Shown one piece after another: positions 33,624 to 41,517 of a stretch of 64,000 bases of DNA. The DNA is from Paenibacillus sp. BK033 (GTDB lineage: Bacteria > Bacillota > Bacilli > Paenibacillales > Paenibacillaceae): the NCBI RefSeq assembly GCF_004345425.1, contig NZ_SLVP01000004.1, forward strand, positions 62,001 through 126,000. The letters run 5' to 3'. Below the pieces are notes generated by a model. The model did not search any database. It was not told where the DNA came from and worked only from the letters and a program-made list of their open reading frames with translations. Position 1 is the stretch's first letter; every line of letters begins with the position of its first letter. Both the position numbers and the translations under genes were made by a program.

Positions 33624-34502
33624 TTACGGCGTCCTGTAGTCTTGAACGATAACGTCGATAACACGCTTGCCCCAATTCGAAGCCTCCGAGCCCGGCTCAT
33701 TCCAGGCGTACGTAATAAGCGCTTTCCATAAGGCCCAGCCGCGTGCGCGGTTAACGGTATCCCGGTCTGCCTTCATGGCGTTCAGAAATACTTTGCGGCT
33801 GGATTCGTCGAAAAAGTTCCATGCCATCACCAGATCGCTGGAGGGGTCGCCAACCCCCATGGTTCCGAAATCGATGACGCCGGACAGCCGGCCGTTCCGA
33901 GCAAGCAGATTGCCTACGGCTACGTCGCCATGAAGCCATAATGGGGCCGCTTCATATTTCGTCGCAAGGGAAAGCTCCCAAATCTCGGTGAGAAGCTTCC
34001 GGTCGTACTCCCCGTCCAGCTTCTCAATGACCGATCTGGAATCTTGATCGTATACGGATAAGTTTCCCCCGCGATGGAAGTTTTGTATGCCTGCCGGGAT
34101 GCCGTCCGCAGCATCGATGGCTTGAAGCTCCTTCAGAAAACCGGCGAGGTCCTCGGCGAATTCGTTAAGGTCGCGGATGTTGGCATGCGTAACGGTATCG
34201 CCTTCGATCCAGCGGTTAACCGACCATGGCAGAGGGTATTCCGCGGTAGGCATGCCTTGCGCCACGGGATCGGGTATAGGCATAGACAGAAGAGGCTTGA
34301 ACACGGGAAGCCAGGTTAACTCCTTGGCAACGGCCGAGGCGTAACGTTCATGGCTCGGCAGGCGCACCGTCATTTCGCTGCCCAGCCGGTAGGTACGGTT
34401 ATCGTGTCCGCTTTTTTCAACGGGCCTTATTTCCAGGTCCCTCCATTCCGGAAATTGACCGCTAATCAATCTACGAACCAGTTCAGTCGTCATTTCAATC
34501 AT
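33624..34502 (-). CDS. Aminoglycoside phosphotransferase-family kinase
   Basis: The protein has 292 residues from ATG 34502, with AGAGGCGAGG ahead; the frame is open to 34577 but that part looks untranslated. The key motifs are the Brenner loop LWLHGDVAVGNLL (HGDxxxxN) and the metal motif VIDFGTMGVGDPSSDL. These enzymes phosphorylate small molecules, including but not only aminoglycosides; many housekeeping members exist. It stands alone with its own terminator. Resistance should not be assumed. Confidence 0.87.
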   Translation of the reverse strand: MIEMTTELVRRLISGQFPEWRDLEIRPVEKSGHDNRTYRLGSEMTVRLPSHERYASAVAKELTWLPVFKPLLSMPIPDPVAQGMPTAEYPLPWSVNRWIEGDTVTHANIRDLNEFAEDLAGFLKELQAIDAADGIPAGIQNFHRGGNLSVYDQDSRSVIEKLDGEYDRKLLTEIWELSLATKYEAAPLWLHGDVAVGNLLARNGRLSGVIDFGTMGVGDPSSDLVMAWNFFDESSRKVFLNAMKADRDTVNRARGWALWKALITYAWNEPGSEASNWGKRVIDVIVQDYRTP

Positions 34503-34597
34503 GTCCTCGCCTCTTTCTTGATTGGTTCCTGCGTCGTAATGTACCTTAATCATAACAACCCGGCTCACCCCTTTCAAAGGAGAGAACGGCTATAACA

Positions 34598-34648
34598 TAA
34601 AAAACGCCTTATGCATGCCGTCTAGCGGAATGGCATGCATAAGGCGTT
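34598..34648 (-). terminator. Strong terminator of the TetR gene
   Basis: AACGCCTTATGCATGCC (34603-34619) and GGCATGCATAAGGCGTT (34632-34648) are perfect 17-base complements. On the minus strand the stem is followed by five T. Confidence 0.88.
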
Positions 34649-34651
34649 TCG

Positions 34652-35221
34652 TTATTTTGCTTGGAGCAGCAGCTCGACGGCTTTGACGACGGATTCCCGC
34701 AGAGCATCTTGATTCTTCGCCGCATCCGGGTTAAGGCCGGGGCCAAACGGATTGGTTGCCGCCCAGGAAGTCGCAATCGTCATGATGGACGTAAGAAGAA
34801 AGGCAGGGGGAAGGGCTGAGTTTATACGTCCGTTTGCTTGCGCTTCGCTTATTTTGTCTATCTTCCGTTCATGGGCGACATCGCGTACGGGAAGGCTGCT
34901 GACCGTATTCTGCTCCAGCGTGTACCACATAAGCAGCCGCATAATCTTCGGATTCGCCATAGCGAAATCGAATACGGTGACGGCAAACCCCGGAATATCG
35001 TCAACCGAGAAGGGAATGCCTTCAAATGCTTGGTCGAGATGCTTTTGAAGAACCGTGGTGAAGAGCGTTTCCTTATTTTCAAAATAAATATAGATCAAGT
35101 TTTTGTTGCAGCCGGCGGTTCTTGCAATGCGGTCGACCCGCGCCCCCGCAATGCCGAATGTGGAGAATTCGTCCATGGCGGCTTCCAGAATCCGTTCGCG
35201 CGTCGCTTCGGCATTTCTCAT
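34652..35221 (-). CDS. TetR-family regulator divergent from an SDR gene
   Basis: The protein has 189 residues. The N-terminal HTH reads FGIAGARVDRIARTAGCNKN followed by IYIYFENKETLF. The C-terminal part is a ligand-binding helical domain. It is divergent from the SDR at 35356 and the two palindromes at 35267-35306 lie between them. The start ATG at 35221 has AGGATG-type sequence just ahead. Confidence 0.9.
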   Translation of the reverse strand: MRNAEATRERILEAAMDEFSTFGIAGARVDRIARTAGCNKNLIYIYFENKETLFTTVLQKHLDQAFEGIPFSVDDIPGFAVTVFDFAMANPKIMRLLMWYTLEQNTVSSLPVRDVAHERKIDKISEAQANGRINSALPPAFLLTSIMTIATSWAATNPFGPGLNPDAAKNQDALRESVVKAVELLLQAK

Positions 35222-35266
35222 CGGTAATCATCCTTCGTTCATTTTGCCCCAGTATATCATACTTGA

Positions 35267-35306
35267 CTAACCGGTTAGAAAGGATTATATTTGACTAACT
35301 GGTTAG
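35267..35306. promoter_or_regulatory. Twin TetR-type operators between divergent genes
   Basis: TTGACTAACCGGTTAG and TTGACTAACTGGTTAG each contain CTAAC-NN-GTTAG, at 35267-35278 and 35295-35306, centres 28 bp apart. Both are preceded by TTGA. They lie in the short divergent region and probably bind the TetR protein encoded at 34652-35221. Confidence 0.72.
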
Positions 35307-35355
35307 TTATAAAAGTTGATGCTGATCAGAACCTCAACGAAAGAAGGAATAAACA

Positions 35356-36198
35356 ATGGCACAACGGACTTGGTTTATTACGGGGATTAGCAGCGGCTTT
35401 GGCCGGCATATGACCGAGCAGCTTCTGGAGCGGGGCGACCGCGTGGCGGGTACGGTGCGTAAGCTGGACGTGGTGGATGATCTTAAGGAAAAATACGGCG
35501 ACCTCCTATGGGTGGCTCGCCTTGACGTGACGGACACCCCGGCTATCTATACGGTTGTTAACCAGGCCTTCGATCAATTGGGCACGATCGACGTTGTCGT
35601 CAGCAATGCGGGTTACGGCCTTATCGGCGCGGCGGAGGAATTGACGGATGAACAGATTACCCATCAGATTAATACCAACCTTGTTGGTTCCATCCAGCTG
35701 GTGCGGGCTTCCTTGCCCCACCTGCGCTCGCAGGGCGGCGGACGAATCATACAGCTCTCTACGGTAGGCGGACAAGCCGCTTTTGCGGGCGGGTCGCTCT
35801 ATCATGCGACGAAGTGGGGGATCGAGGGCTTTATCGAAGCCGTTATGCAGGAAGTAGCTCCTTTCAATATCGGCATTACAATCGTGGAGCCGGGCGGAGC
35901 GCGTACGAACTTTAGGCATCACAGCATAAAGCTTGCCTCAAGAATGGAGGCTTACGATATCTCTCCGGCAGCGCATGCCAGAAGGATCGTAGAGGATAAA
36001 ACAGCCGTCTCCATCGGCGATCCGGCCAAGATGGCCGCTATTATGATCGACAGCGTTGACCAGCATCCCGCGCCCAAAAGAATCGCCCTTGGCAGCGACT
36101 GCTACCAGGTCATTCATCAGGCGCTGACCAGCCGTCTTCAAGAGCTGGAGTCGCAGAAGGAGCTCGCCTTCTCGACTGATTTTCCGAAAGAAAGCTAA
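35356..36198 (+). CDS. Short-chain dehydrogenase/reductase
   Basis: The protein has 280 residues. It shows TGISSGFG at about 9-16, VSNAGYG at about 82-88, a catalytic Ser in IQLSTVGG and YHATK at about 155-159, so all catalytic residues are present. The length and the SNAGYG form fit the oxidoreductase group related to 17-beta-hydroxysteroid dehydrogenases. GAAAGAAGGAA lies just ahead of the start. It is controlled by the divergent TetR; the substrate is unknown. Confidence 0.9.
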   Translation: MAQRTWFITGISSGFGRHMTEQLLERGDRVAGTVRKLDVVDDLKEKYGDLLWVARLDVTDTPAIYTVVNQAFDQLGTIDVVVSNAGYGLIGAAEELTDEQITHQINTNLVGSIQLVRASLPHLRSQGGGRIIQLSTVGGQAAFAGGSLYHATKWGIEGFIEAVMQEVAPFNIGITIVEPGGARTNFRHHSIKLASRMEAYDISPAAHARRIVEDKTAVSIGDPAKMAAIMIDSVDQHPAPKRIALGSDCYQVIHQALTSRLQELESQKELAFSTDFPKES

Positions 36199-36220
36199 GC
36201 CAAGGAACTTATCATTGGAT

Positions 36221-36267
36221 AAAATCGCCGTCTACCTGGGCTGCCCCCAGGAGGAGGGCGATTTTTT
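36221..36267. terminator. Terminator between convergent SDR and DoxX genes
   Basis: AAAATCGCC (36221-36229) pairs with GGCGATTTT (36257-36265); CCTGGG/CCCAGG forms an inner stem. Poly-T on the plus side and poly-A complement on the other make it usable in both directions. Confidence 0.8.
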
Positions 36268-36287
36268 GCGGCGCCGGATGACGCAGC

Positions 36288-36641
36288 TTAGAAACGGCCA
36301 ATGGCAACCAACGCGGCTAGCAGGAAGAAGACAAGGTTGACGCCAAGTTCCCGGTACTCCTTGCGCGCAAGATGGAGTGCCGCTCCAAGCAAGACAACAG
36401 CGGCAAGCGCGGCAGCCGCGCTTGGCGTCAAGATCGGCGCGATACCGAGCGCTTCGGGAAGAATAACTCCGATGGCTCCAAGCAGCTCCGCCAGTCCGAT
36501 AAAGGCGACAAGTCCCTTCGGGAGGTCTTTTACCCAACCCCAGGAGGCCTTGGCTTTTTCGTATTGGAAAGCCTTCAACCACCCCGAGTAAATAAAGCCT
36601 AGGGCCGTAAGCCCTTGAATAATCCACAACGCCATATTCAT
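36288..36641 (-). CDS. DoxX-like small membrane protein
   Basis: The protein has 117 residues with four predicted membrane helices (about 5-22, 44-62, 70-92 and 98-115). The order, with GLTALGFIYSGWLKAF first and GLAELLGAIGVILPE second, is that of the DoxX-like family. DoxX-type proteins are linked to thiol or quinone redox stress at the membrane in some bacteria. It is divergent from the HxlR regulator at 36781, which likely controls it. Confidence 0.87.
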   Translation of the reverse strand: MNMALWIIQGLTALGFIYSGWLKAFQYEKAKASWGWVKDLPKGLVAFIGLAELLGAIGVILPEALGIAPILTPSAAAALAAVVLLGAALHLARKEYRELGVNLVFFLLAALVAIGRF

Positions 36642-36720
36642 GATTTATAACGTCCTCCTGATCTCTATTAGCTGTCCTGTAAGGTATAATAGACCTGTTA
36701 AGCCATAGAAGGAAGTAGGC

Positions 36721-36738
36721 ACTTTATCTAGACAAAGT
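36721..36738. promoter_or_regulatory. Candidate HxlR operator
   Basis: ACTTTATCTAGACAAAGT is palindromic except for one base pair. It lies between the DoxX-like and HxlR genes, 42 bases before the HxlR start. Confidence 0.5.
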
Positions 36739-36780
36739 AAATAAAAAGTTACCTATCGCAGCATAAGGGGTGGAGAGATC

Positions 36781-37134
36781 ATGAAGCAATATTGCAAGTT
36801 CGAATCGGCGCTCGATATATTGATCGGCAAGTGGAAGCCGGTTATTTTGCTCCAGCTTATCGCCAACGGGACAATGCGATTCAGCGAGCTTCTTAAAGCC
36901 ATACCGGACATTAACAAAAGAATGCTTACCCAACAATTAAGAGAGCTTGAGCACAACGATATCGTTCACCGCGAGGTATATAACCAGGTTCCCCCGAAGG
37001 TGGAATATTCCATATCGGAATACGGCCAAGGATTAAGCAAAGTGCTGCAGGTAATGAACGACTGGGGAGAGGCTCATGCCGAGCATATGGAATTACTGCA
37101 TGGGGCAGATCGTTTAGAGAAGAAGTCCGAGTGA
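36781..37134 (+). CDS. HxlR-family (DUF24) regulator with N-terminal Cys
   Basis: The protein has 117 residues, GGAG 6 bases ahead of ATG 36781. The winged HTH contains LIGKWKPVILLQL, a typical HxlR opening, then INKRMLTQQLRELE and [12 protein letters not shown] for the wing. Cys5 stands where YodB, CatR and HypR of Bacillus carry their redox-sensing Cys. Inference: it is a thiol-based switch for the divergent DoxX-like gene. Confidence 0.92.
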   Translation: MKQYCKFESALDILIGKWKPVILLQLIANGTMRFSELLKAIPDINKRMLTQQLRELEHNDIVHREVYNQVPPKVEYSISEYGQGLSKVLQVMNDWGEAHAEHMELLHGADRLEKKSE

Positions 37135-37151
37135 TCCGCGTGCAACTGCAA

Positions 37152-37661
37152 CTATCTGTCGATGCCGTAACGCAGTTGAACGACACCGCCGCCCAGCGGC
37201 TTGCAGTCCAACAGTTCCACAGGCTTGAATTGGTACCGATCTTTGTCTATGACAAGATTTAACCCTTTACCCTCTAATACAGGCGCCACGTTAAAGATCA
37301 ATTCGTCTACCAGACCCGAAGCCAGAAACGAATTGTGGATATCCGCCCCACCGCTGATGAGAGCGGTATGATGCCCTCGCTCCTGCAGGTATTCCAAGGC
37401 ATCTTGCGGCGATTTCGCCACCTTTACCCCGGGGATCTCCGCCGTGTTCCTGGAGATGACCACGATGTCGATTTCGCCGAATGGGCCGGGGTTGCCGCTG
37501 CCCCGCATTCCTTCGAAGGTCCGGCGTCCTACAATAAAGTTCCCTGCCGCTCCAGCCTGCGCCGCGAAGTCTTGCAAGGCTTCCTTGGTTGGCGGGTTTT
37601 CGGGACTCGATTGCGCGTAATTTCCGTTGGCGCTTAACGTTGCCCATAGAATCGTTTTCAT
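37152..37661 (-). CDS. Dihydrofolate reductase/RibD C-terminal domain family protein
   Basis: The protein has 169 residues; AGGAGG lies 9-10 bases ahead of ATG 37661. The pattern is MKTILWATLSANGNYA at the start, NFIVGRRTFEGM in the middle and TALISGGADIHNSFLASGLV near residue 115, as in YyaP/YwjB-type RibD_C reductases that use NADPH. The substrate is not known for most members. It overlaps the hydrolase gene upstream by 4 bp (ATGA), so the two are co-translated. Confidence 0.88.
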   Translation of the reverse strand: MKTILWATLSANGNYAQSSPENPPTKEALQDFAAQAGAAGNFIVGRRTFEGMRGSGNPGPFGEIDIVVISRNTAEIPGVKVAKSPQDALEYLQERGHHTALISGGADIHNSFLASGLVDELIFNVAPVLEGKGLNLVIDKDRYQFKPVELLDCKPLGGGVVQLRYGIDR

Positions 37662-38548
37662 CGTAATACTCCTCCTCTTGTTCTGTTCATAACTCCCCGA
37701 ATGGATGCCGCTACCCGGTCCGGCCGGTCCTCCTGTACATAATGCGAGGCATCCTCCAGAATTTCGGTTTCATTTAAAGGCAAATAGCGCTGCCATTTGA
37801 CCATTTGCCCGAGCGGGAAGCCCGCGCTGTCCTTTGTTCCCCATAGAATATGGGCGGGCAAATCGGCCAAGTTCGACAGTTTCGATTCGATACCGGCGAG
37901 CCACGCCCGCGCCTTGCGGATCTGTCCCGGAAAGACCCAGGTAGGTATTCTGGATTTCGGGGTAGGGAACGGGTCGGTGTAAGCTTTTCGCAAGCTGTCC
38001 GTCACTTTGCCGGTCTGGTAAATCCCGTGTGGCACAATCGCTTTGGCGAAAAAATTGCGGCGTGTCTGAAGCCAATACCCGATTGGCCATCCCCCCATAA
38101 CAAGCGAGAACAGTTTCATCGGTAAAATGGTCGCCGGCCAGGCCCATGTATTCATCACGACGATCCCGCGAAGGTTCGCGCGGTGCTGTACGGCGTAGTT
38201 CAACCCGATTGGACCTCCCCAATCCTGAACGACAAGAACAAAGTCCCGTAGGTCCAAATGGCGAATGAGATATTGAATGGCTTCCGACTGCTCTTGCGGC
38301 GTAAACCGATAGCCTTCGGGAGCCGTCGACATGCCAAACCCCGGGTAATCCGGAGCAACGAGACGGTATTCCCCGCGAAGCTCTTTGATCACATTCCTGT
38401 ACAGGTATGACCAAGTCGGATTGCCGTGCAGCAGAAGAACCGTTGGTCCTTGCCCTTCATCCAGGTAGTGAATGCAGCCGTCACGGTAGGGCAGCCAATG
38501 ATCGGTAAACGGATACTCTGCAGGATCTAACTTAAAAGGTCTTTTCAA
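37658..38548 (-). CDS. Alpha/beta hydrolase of haloalkane dehalogenase type
   Basis: The protein has 296 residues. The oxyanion and halide motif HGNPTWSYLYRN has His41 and Asn43. The nucleophile is Asp109 in VVQDWGGPIG, followed by Trp110; a Ser would stand here in an esterase. A catalytic His lies in DASHYVQED near residue 272. Asp-Trp plus HGN are the signature of haloalkane dehalogenases and related epoxide hydrolases. Together with the coupled RibD-like reductase it suggests breakdown of a foreign compound. Actual halide release is unproven. Confidence 0.85.
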   Translation of the reverse strand: MKRPFKLDPAEYPFTDHWLPYRDGCIHYLDEGQGPTVLLLHGNPTWSYLYRNVIKELRGEYRLVAPDYPGFGMSTAPEGYRFTPQEQSEAIQYLIRHLDLRDFVLVVQDWGGPIGLNYAVQHRANLRGIVVMNTWAWPATILPMKLFSLVMGGWPIGYWLQTRRNFFAKAIVPHGIYQTGKVTDSLRKAYTDPFPTPKSRIPTWVFPGQIRKARAWLAGIESKLSNLADLPAHILWGTKDSAGFPLGQMVKWQRYLPLNETEILEDASHYVQEDRPDRVAASIRGVMNRTRGGVLR

Positions 38549-38689
38549 CGTTCAGCCTCCTCTTCGAACCCATTTATTAACTTTTTTTCTCTTGCTTGAT
38601 TCACATCATAAGGGAGGTATGGTACATTTGAAAAGTAGTTACATTAATGTGCAATAGTTTCAAAAAATGAACTATGGGAGGGAAGCAGG

Positions 38690-39037
38690 ATGATGGACCA
38701 GTCCTGTCCGGGCACGGTAGAACCGATTCTGGGGATTTTAGATGGCAAATGGATGCTTCTTCTTCTCTTCGAACTGTTTAACGGGACCCGGCGATTTGGA
38801 GAATTGCGCCGCAAGCTGGAGCCCATCAGCCCCAAAACCTTAACGGACCGCCTGCGGTTGTTAGAGGAGAAGGGAATTGTCACCCGCACGATTTATCCGG
38901 GCGTACCCCTGCATGTCGAATATGAACTGACGGAGAGCGGCCAGGGCCTGAAGCCGATTTTTGAAGCGATGTGGACGTGGACCCAGCAGTATGGCGCCTA
39001 TTTGGCACAGGAGAAGAAGGAGAGCAGGCAGGCATAA
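38690..39037 (+). CDS. HxlR-family regulator with N-terminal Cys, HypR-like context
   Basis: The protein has 115 residues. GGGAGG lies 9 bases ahead of ATG 38690. It has the HxlR winged HTH with ILDGKWMLLLLFEL and a wing segment PLHVEYELTESG. Cys6 is in the redox-sensor place. It is divergent from the hydrolase-reductase pair and lies about 100 bp ahead of a nitroreductase gene, the same arrangement as hypR-hypO in Bacillus subtilis. The palindrome ACATTAATGT (38641-38650) in the divergent gap may be its operator. Confidence 0.92.
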   Translation: MMDQSCPGTVEPILGILDGKWMLLLLFELFNGTRRFGELRRKLEPISPKTLTDRLRLLEEKGIVTRTIYPGVPLHVEYELTESGQGLKPIFEAMWTWTQQYGAYLAQEKKESRQA

Positions 39038-39135
39038 AAAAAGGCTTGCTTTTCCATTTCATACATCTTAAAATTGAGATAATTAAATTAAAGATATATA
39101 AATCTCGTACACTTTACATAGAGGAGGCGGGCGAA

Positions 39136-39762
39136 ATGACAGATTTCGTATCCGTAGTAACCGAGAGAAGATCGGCAAACAAATTTATTAAAGGGATTTC
39201 GATTGAGGATAAAGAGCTCAATGAGATTTTTGATCTTGTCAAATACGTTCCATCGTCCTTCAACCTGCAGCATGCGCGTTATATTGTCGTGAGGGACGAG
39301 GGAATCAAGCAGAAGGTGTATGAAGCGGCGAACAAGCAGTATAAAGTGCAAACCGCTTCGGCCGTTATTCTTGTTCTAGGCCATCTGGATGCGCATCATA
39401 ATGCGGCGGAGATCAATGAAGGGCTGCTGCATCTCGGCGTTATTAATAAACAAGAGTTTGATCATACCGTCGAGTCCGTTCAGCAGTTCTACGAAGAGCG
39501 CGGCGAGGCTTTCAAACGGGATGAGGCCATCCGCAACGCGAATCTATCCGCCATGCTGTTTATGCTCGCAGCCAAAGAGAAAGGCTGGGACACGAGCCCG
39601 ATGATCGGCTTTGATCCGGATGCCATGATGAAGGCGCTGGACGTGCCGGATCGTTATGTTCCCGCATTGCTCATAGGCATCGGGAAAGAGGATACGTCGA
39701 ACCGCCGGGTACGTGGTTACCGCAAGCCGGTTGGCGAGTTCGTGAGCTTCGAACGCTTCTAA
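39136..39762 (+). CDS. Nitroreductase-family flavoprotein
   Basis: The protein has 208 residues from ATG 39136, which follows GAGGAGG by 8 bases; the frame is open upstream but with no site. Early ERRSANKF binds FMN phosphate, then YVPSSFNLQHARY and the late IGKEDTSNRRVRGYRKPV are typical of the nitroreductase fold. These enzymes reduce nitro groups, quinones or other electrophiles with NAD(P)H. It lies behind the Cys-type HxlR regulator and has its own terminator. Confidence 0.93.
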   Translation: MTDFVSVVTERRSANKFIKGISIEDKELNEIFDLVKYVPSSFNLQHARYIVVRDEGIKQKVYEAANKQYKVQTASAVILVLGHLDAHHNAAEINEGLLHLGVINKQEFDHTVESVQQFYEERGEAFKRDEAIRNANLSAMLFMLAAKEKGWDTSPMIGFDPDAMMKALDVPDRYVPALLIGIGKEDTSNRRVRGYRKPVGEFVSFERF

Positions 39763-39770
39763 TACACGGT

Positions 39771-39803
39771 AAGGGCGTCCGCATTTGGACGCCCTTTATT
39801 TTT
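39771..39803 (+). terminator. Rho-independent terminator after nitroreductase
   Basis: AAGGGCGTCC (39771-39780) and GGACGCCCTT (39787-39796) flank GCATTT, then TATTTTT. Confidence 0.92.
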
Positions 39804-39869
39804 GCTTCAGAACGGTACTCCCGTTGGAGGTAAAATGATAAAGTTGAGCATAGGAGGCGATTCCAGGCT

Positions 39870-40253
39870 ATGCAGAATGAGGAGAAAATTTTCAATACCG
39901 CGGTCGAAGCTACTCTTGAAGCGATCGGAGGCAAATGGAAGCCGGTTATTTTGTTCCATCTTACGTTCGGCAAGAAGCGCAATGGAGAATTTCTGCGCCT
40001 GATCCCGGACATATCGCAAAAAGTGCTGACGCAGCAGCTGAACGAATTAACGAGGGATGGCATCGTCAACCGCATTTCTTATAATCAAGTGCCTCCGAAG
40101 GTCGAATACGAGCTAACGGACTATGGGTGGAGCCTGAAGGATATCCTGCATGCCATGTGCCGGTGGGGCGACGGGTATATCGATAAAAAATACGGCGGCA
40201 AAGGCAAGGTTCTGTTCCAGCCGCCGGCGATAAACGAGGGAATCAAGGAATGA
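39870..40253 (+). CDS. HxlR-family regulator without sensor Cys
   Basis: The protein has 127 residues; GGAGG is 12 bases ahead, a rather long gap. It has the HxlR HTH (IGGKWKPVILFHL) and wing (NQVPPKVEYELTD), close to the protein at 36781. No Cys is present in the N-terminal arm; the only Cys lies late, in HAMCRWGD. It is convergent with the PRISE-type reductase, and the two ends overlap by 11 bp. It may act on the direct repeats at 41367-41398 upstream of that gene. Confidence 0.9.
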   Translation: MQNEEKIFNTAVEATLEAIGGKWKPVILFHLTFGKKRNGEFLRLIPDISQKVLTQQLNELTRDGIVNRISYNQVPPKVEYELTDYGWSLKDILHAMCRWGDGYIDKKYGGKGKVLFQPPAINEGIKE

Positions 40254-41307
40254 CCCTGCGCTTGCGGAAGTCTTCGAAGATGTCTATAAACATCTGTTCG
40301 GTATCGATGAAATCATGGAAGCCGAAACGGCGCGCTTTCGAGCCGTCCGCAAAGAAGTCGTAATCCCAGGAGAACACGAAATCCCCGAAGCGCCAAGAGG
40401 ATACGTCTTTGTAGCTGATGTTCCGCAAATCGTATTTATCAATCATAGCATTCCAGAGCGGTTCTTTGTCAGCCATAACGAGCTCGAGCGACATTGGTAA
40501 CGGAGGGGCGGTCTCAAGGTCGAAATAGGCCGCGATCTTCGGCCAAAGCTCGTTCCACCTAAAGAGGTCGCCGTTTGTAATATTAAAGGCCTGATTGGCG
40601 CAGCGCTCGTCGGTAGCCGCCCATACGGTCGCGCGGGCAAGCAGGTTCGCATCGGTCATTTCCAGCAAGCTGTGATAAGCACCTGGCTTTCCCGGGAAAC
40701 GAAGCGGCAGTCCAAGCTCCTTGGACATAGAAGCGTAGACGGCGATAACCATCGCCAGATTCATGGGATTTCCAAGCCCAAAGCCGCATACGACCGAGGG
40801 GCGCAGGGCCGACCAGGTCCAGCTGCTTCCGGGCTGCCGCCGTTCCAGAAATTGCTGCTGATCGACGTTAAATTCGGGCGGCATATGATAGGCGTCCGTC
40901 TCGCGCGCCGGCGTCTTGAAGGGACCCAGATGCGCCCCGTACACTTTATAGCCTTGCATGAGGCTGATATGCCGCAGATTCGGCGCGATGGGTTCAATAG
41001 CATTGACTGCATTTACGAGCATGGCAAGGTTAGGAGCCACAAGTTCGGCCCATGTAGGCCGGTCCTGATAGGCGGCATAAAAGATATGCGTAACGTCGGT
41101 CAATCCGCTCAACCTCTCCCGGGTATCCTTTTCGTCCAGAAGATCAACCGCGATATATCGCACCCGTTCTGAATCCTCTCCGCCGCGGCGCGACACTCCG
41201 ATAATATCCCAATCGGAAAGCGTACCAAGATGATCAATAAGGTTTCGTCCGATCACGCCGTTCGCCCCAACGACCAGAGCGGTTTTTGATGTGACTGTTG
41301 TTTTCAT
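40243..41307 (-). CDS. Extended SDR of the PRISE (progesterone 5-beta-reductase-like) type
   Basis: The protein has 354 residues, GAGGAGG ahead of ATG 41307. The Rossmann motif is ALVVGANGVIGRNL at about 10-23, the NADP-preference motif is GVSRRG at about 37-42 and the catalytic part is SLMQGYKVYGAH. Related plant and bacterial enzymes reduce enones with NADPH. The 3' end overlaps the HxlR gene. It probably detoxifies an activated C=C compound, in line with the other reductases in this region. Confidence 0.87.
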   Translation of the reverse strand: MKTTVTSKTALVVGANGVIGRNLIDHLGTLSDWDIIGVSRRGGEDSERVRYIAVDLLDEKDTRERLSGLTDVTHIFYAAYQDRPTWAELVAPNLAMLVNAVNAIEPIAPNLRHISLMQGYKVYGAHLGPFKTPARETDAYHMPPEFNVDQQQFLERRQPGSSWTWSALRPSVVCGFGLGNPMNLAMVIAVYASMSKELGLPLRFPGKPGAYHSLLEMTDANLLARATVWAATDERCANQAFNITNGDLFRWNELWPKIAAYFDLETAPPLPMSLELVMADKEPLWNAMIDKYDLRNISYKDVSSWRFGDFVFSWDYDFFADGSKARRFGFHDFIDTEQMFIDIFEDFRKRRVIP

Positions 41308-41366
41308 CTCACATTCCTCCTCTGCTTCTGAACACTATTGTGAAACAGAAAGGAGAAGCCGTGAAG

Positions 41367-41398
41367 TACGCACTTTCAACTCCTATACGCACTTTCAA
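41367..41398. repeat. 13-bp direct repeat in the promoter of the PRISE reductase
   Basis: TACGCACTTTCAA occurs at 41367-41379 and 41386-41398, start to start 19 bp, in the gap between the divergent reductase and AlkD-like genes. It is an operator candidate for the HxlR protein at 39870 or another regulator. Confidence 0.6.
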
Positions 41399-41517
41399 GT
41401 AACGATGAGCAGGGCGCTGGATCGTTATGCCGAAGCCTTCTGCTATCGTTTTATGGTATATTCAAGGAAGACGGCAATGGACTTGGACAACAAACCACTC
41501 CAAAGGAAGTGCGAACA

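Noticed and set aside
33624..34502. Aminoglycoside resistance gene
   Set aside because: The APH fold motifs are present, but many housekeeping kinases share them and nothing nearby points to resistance.
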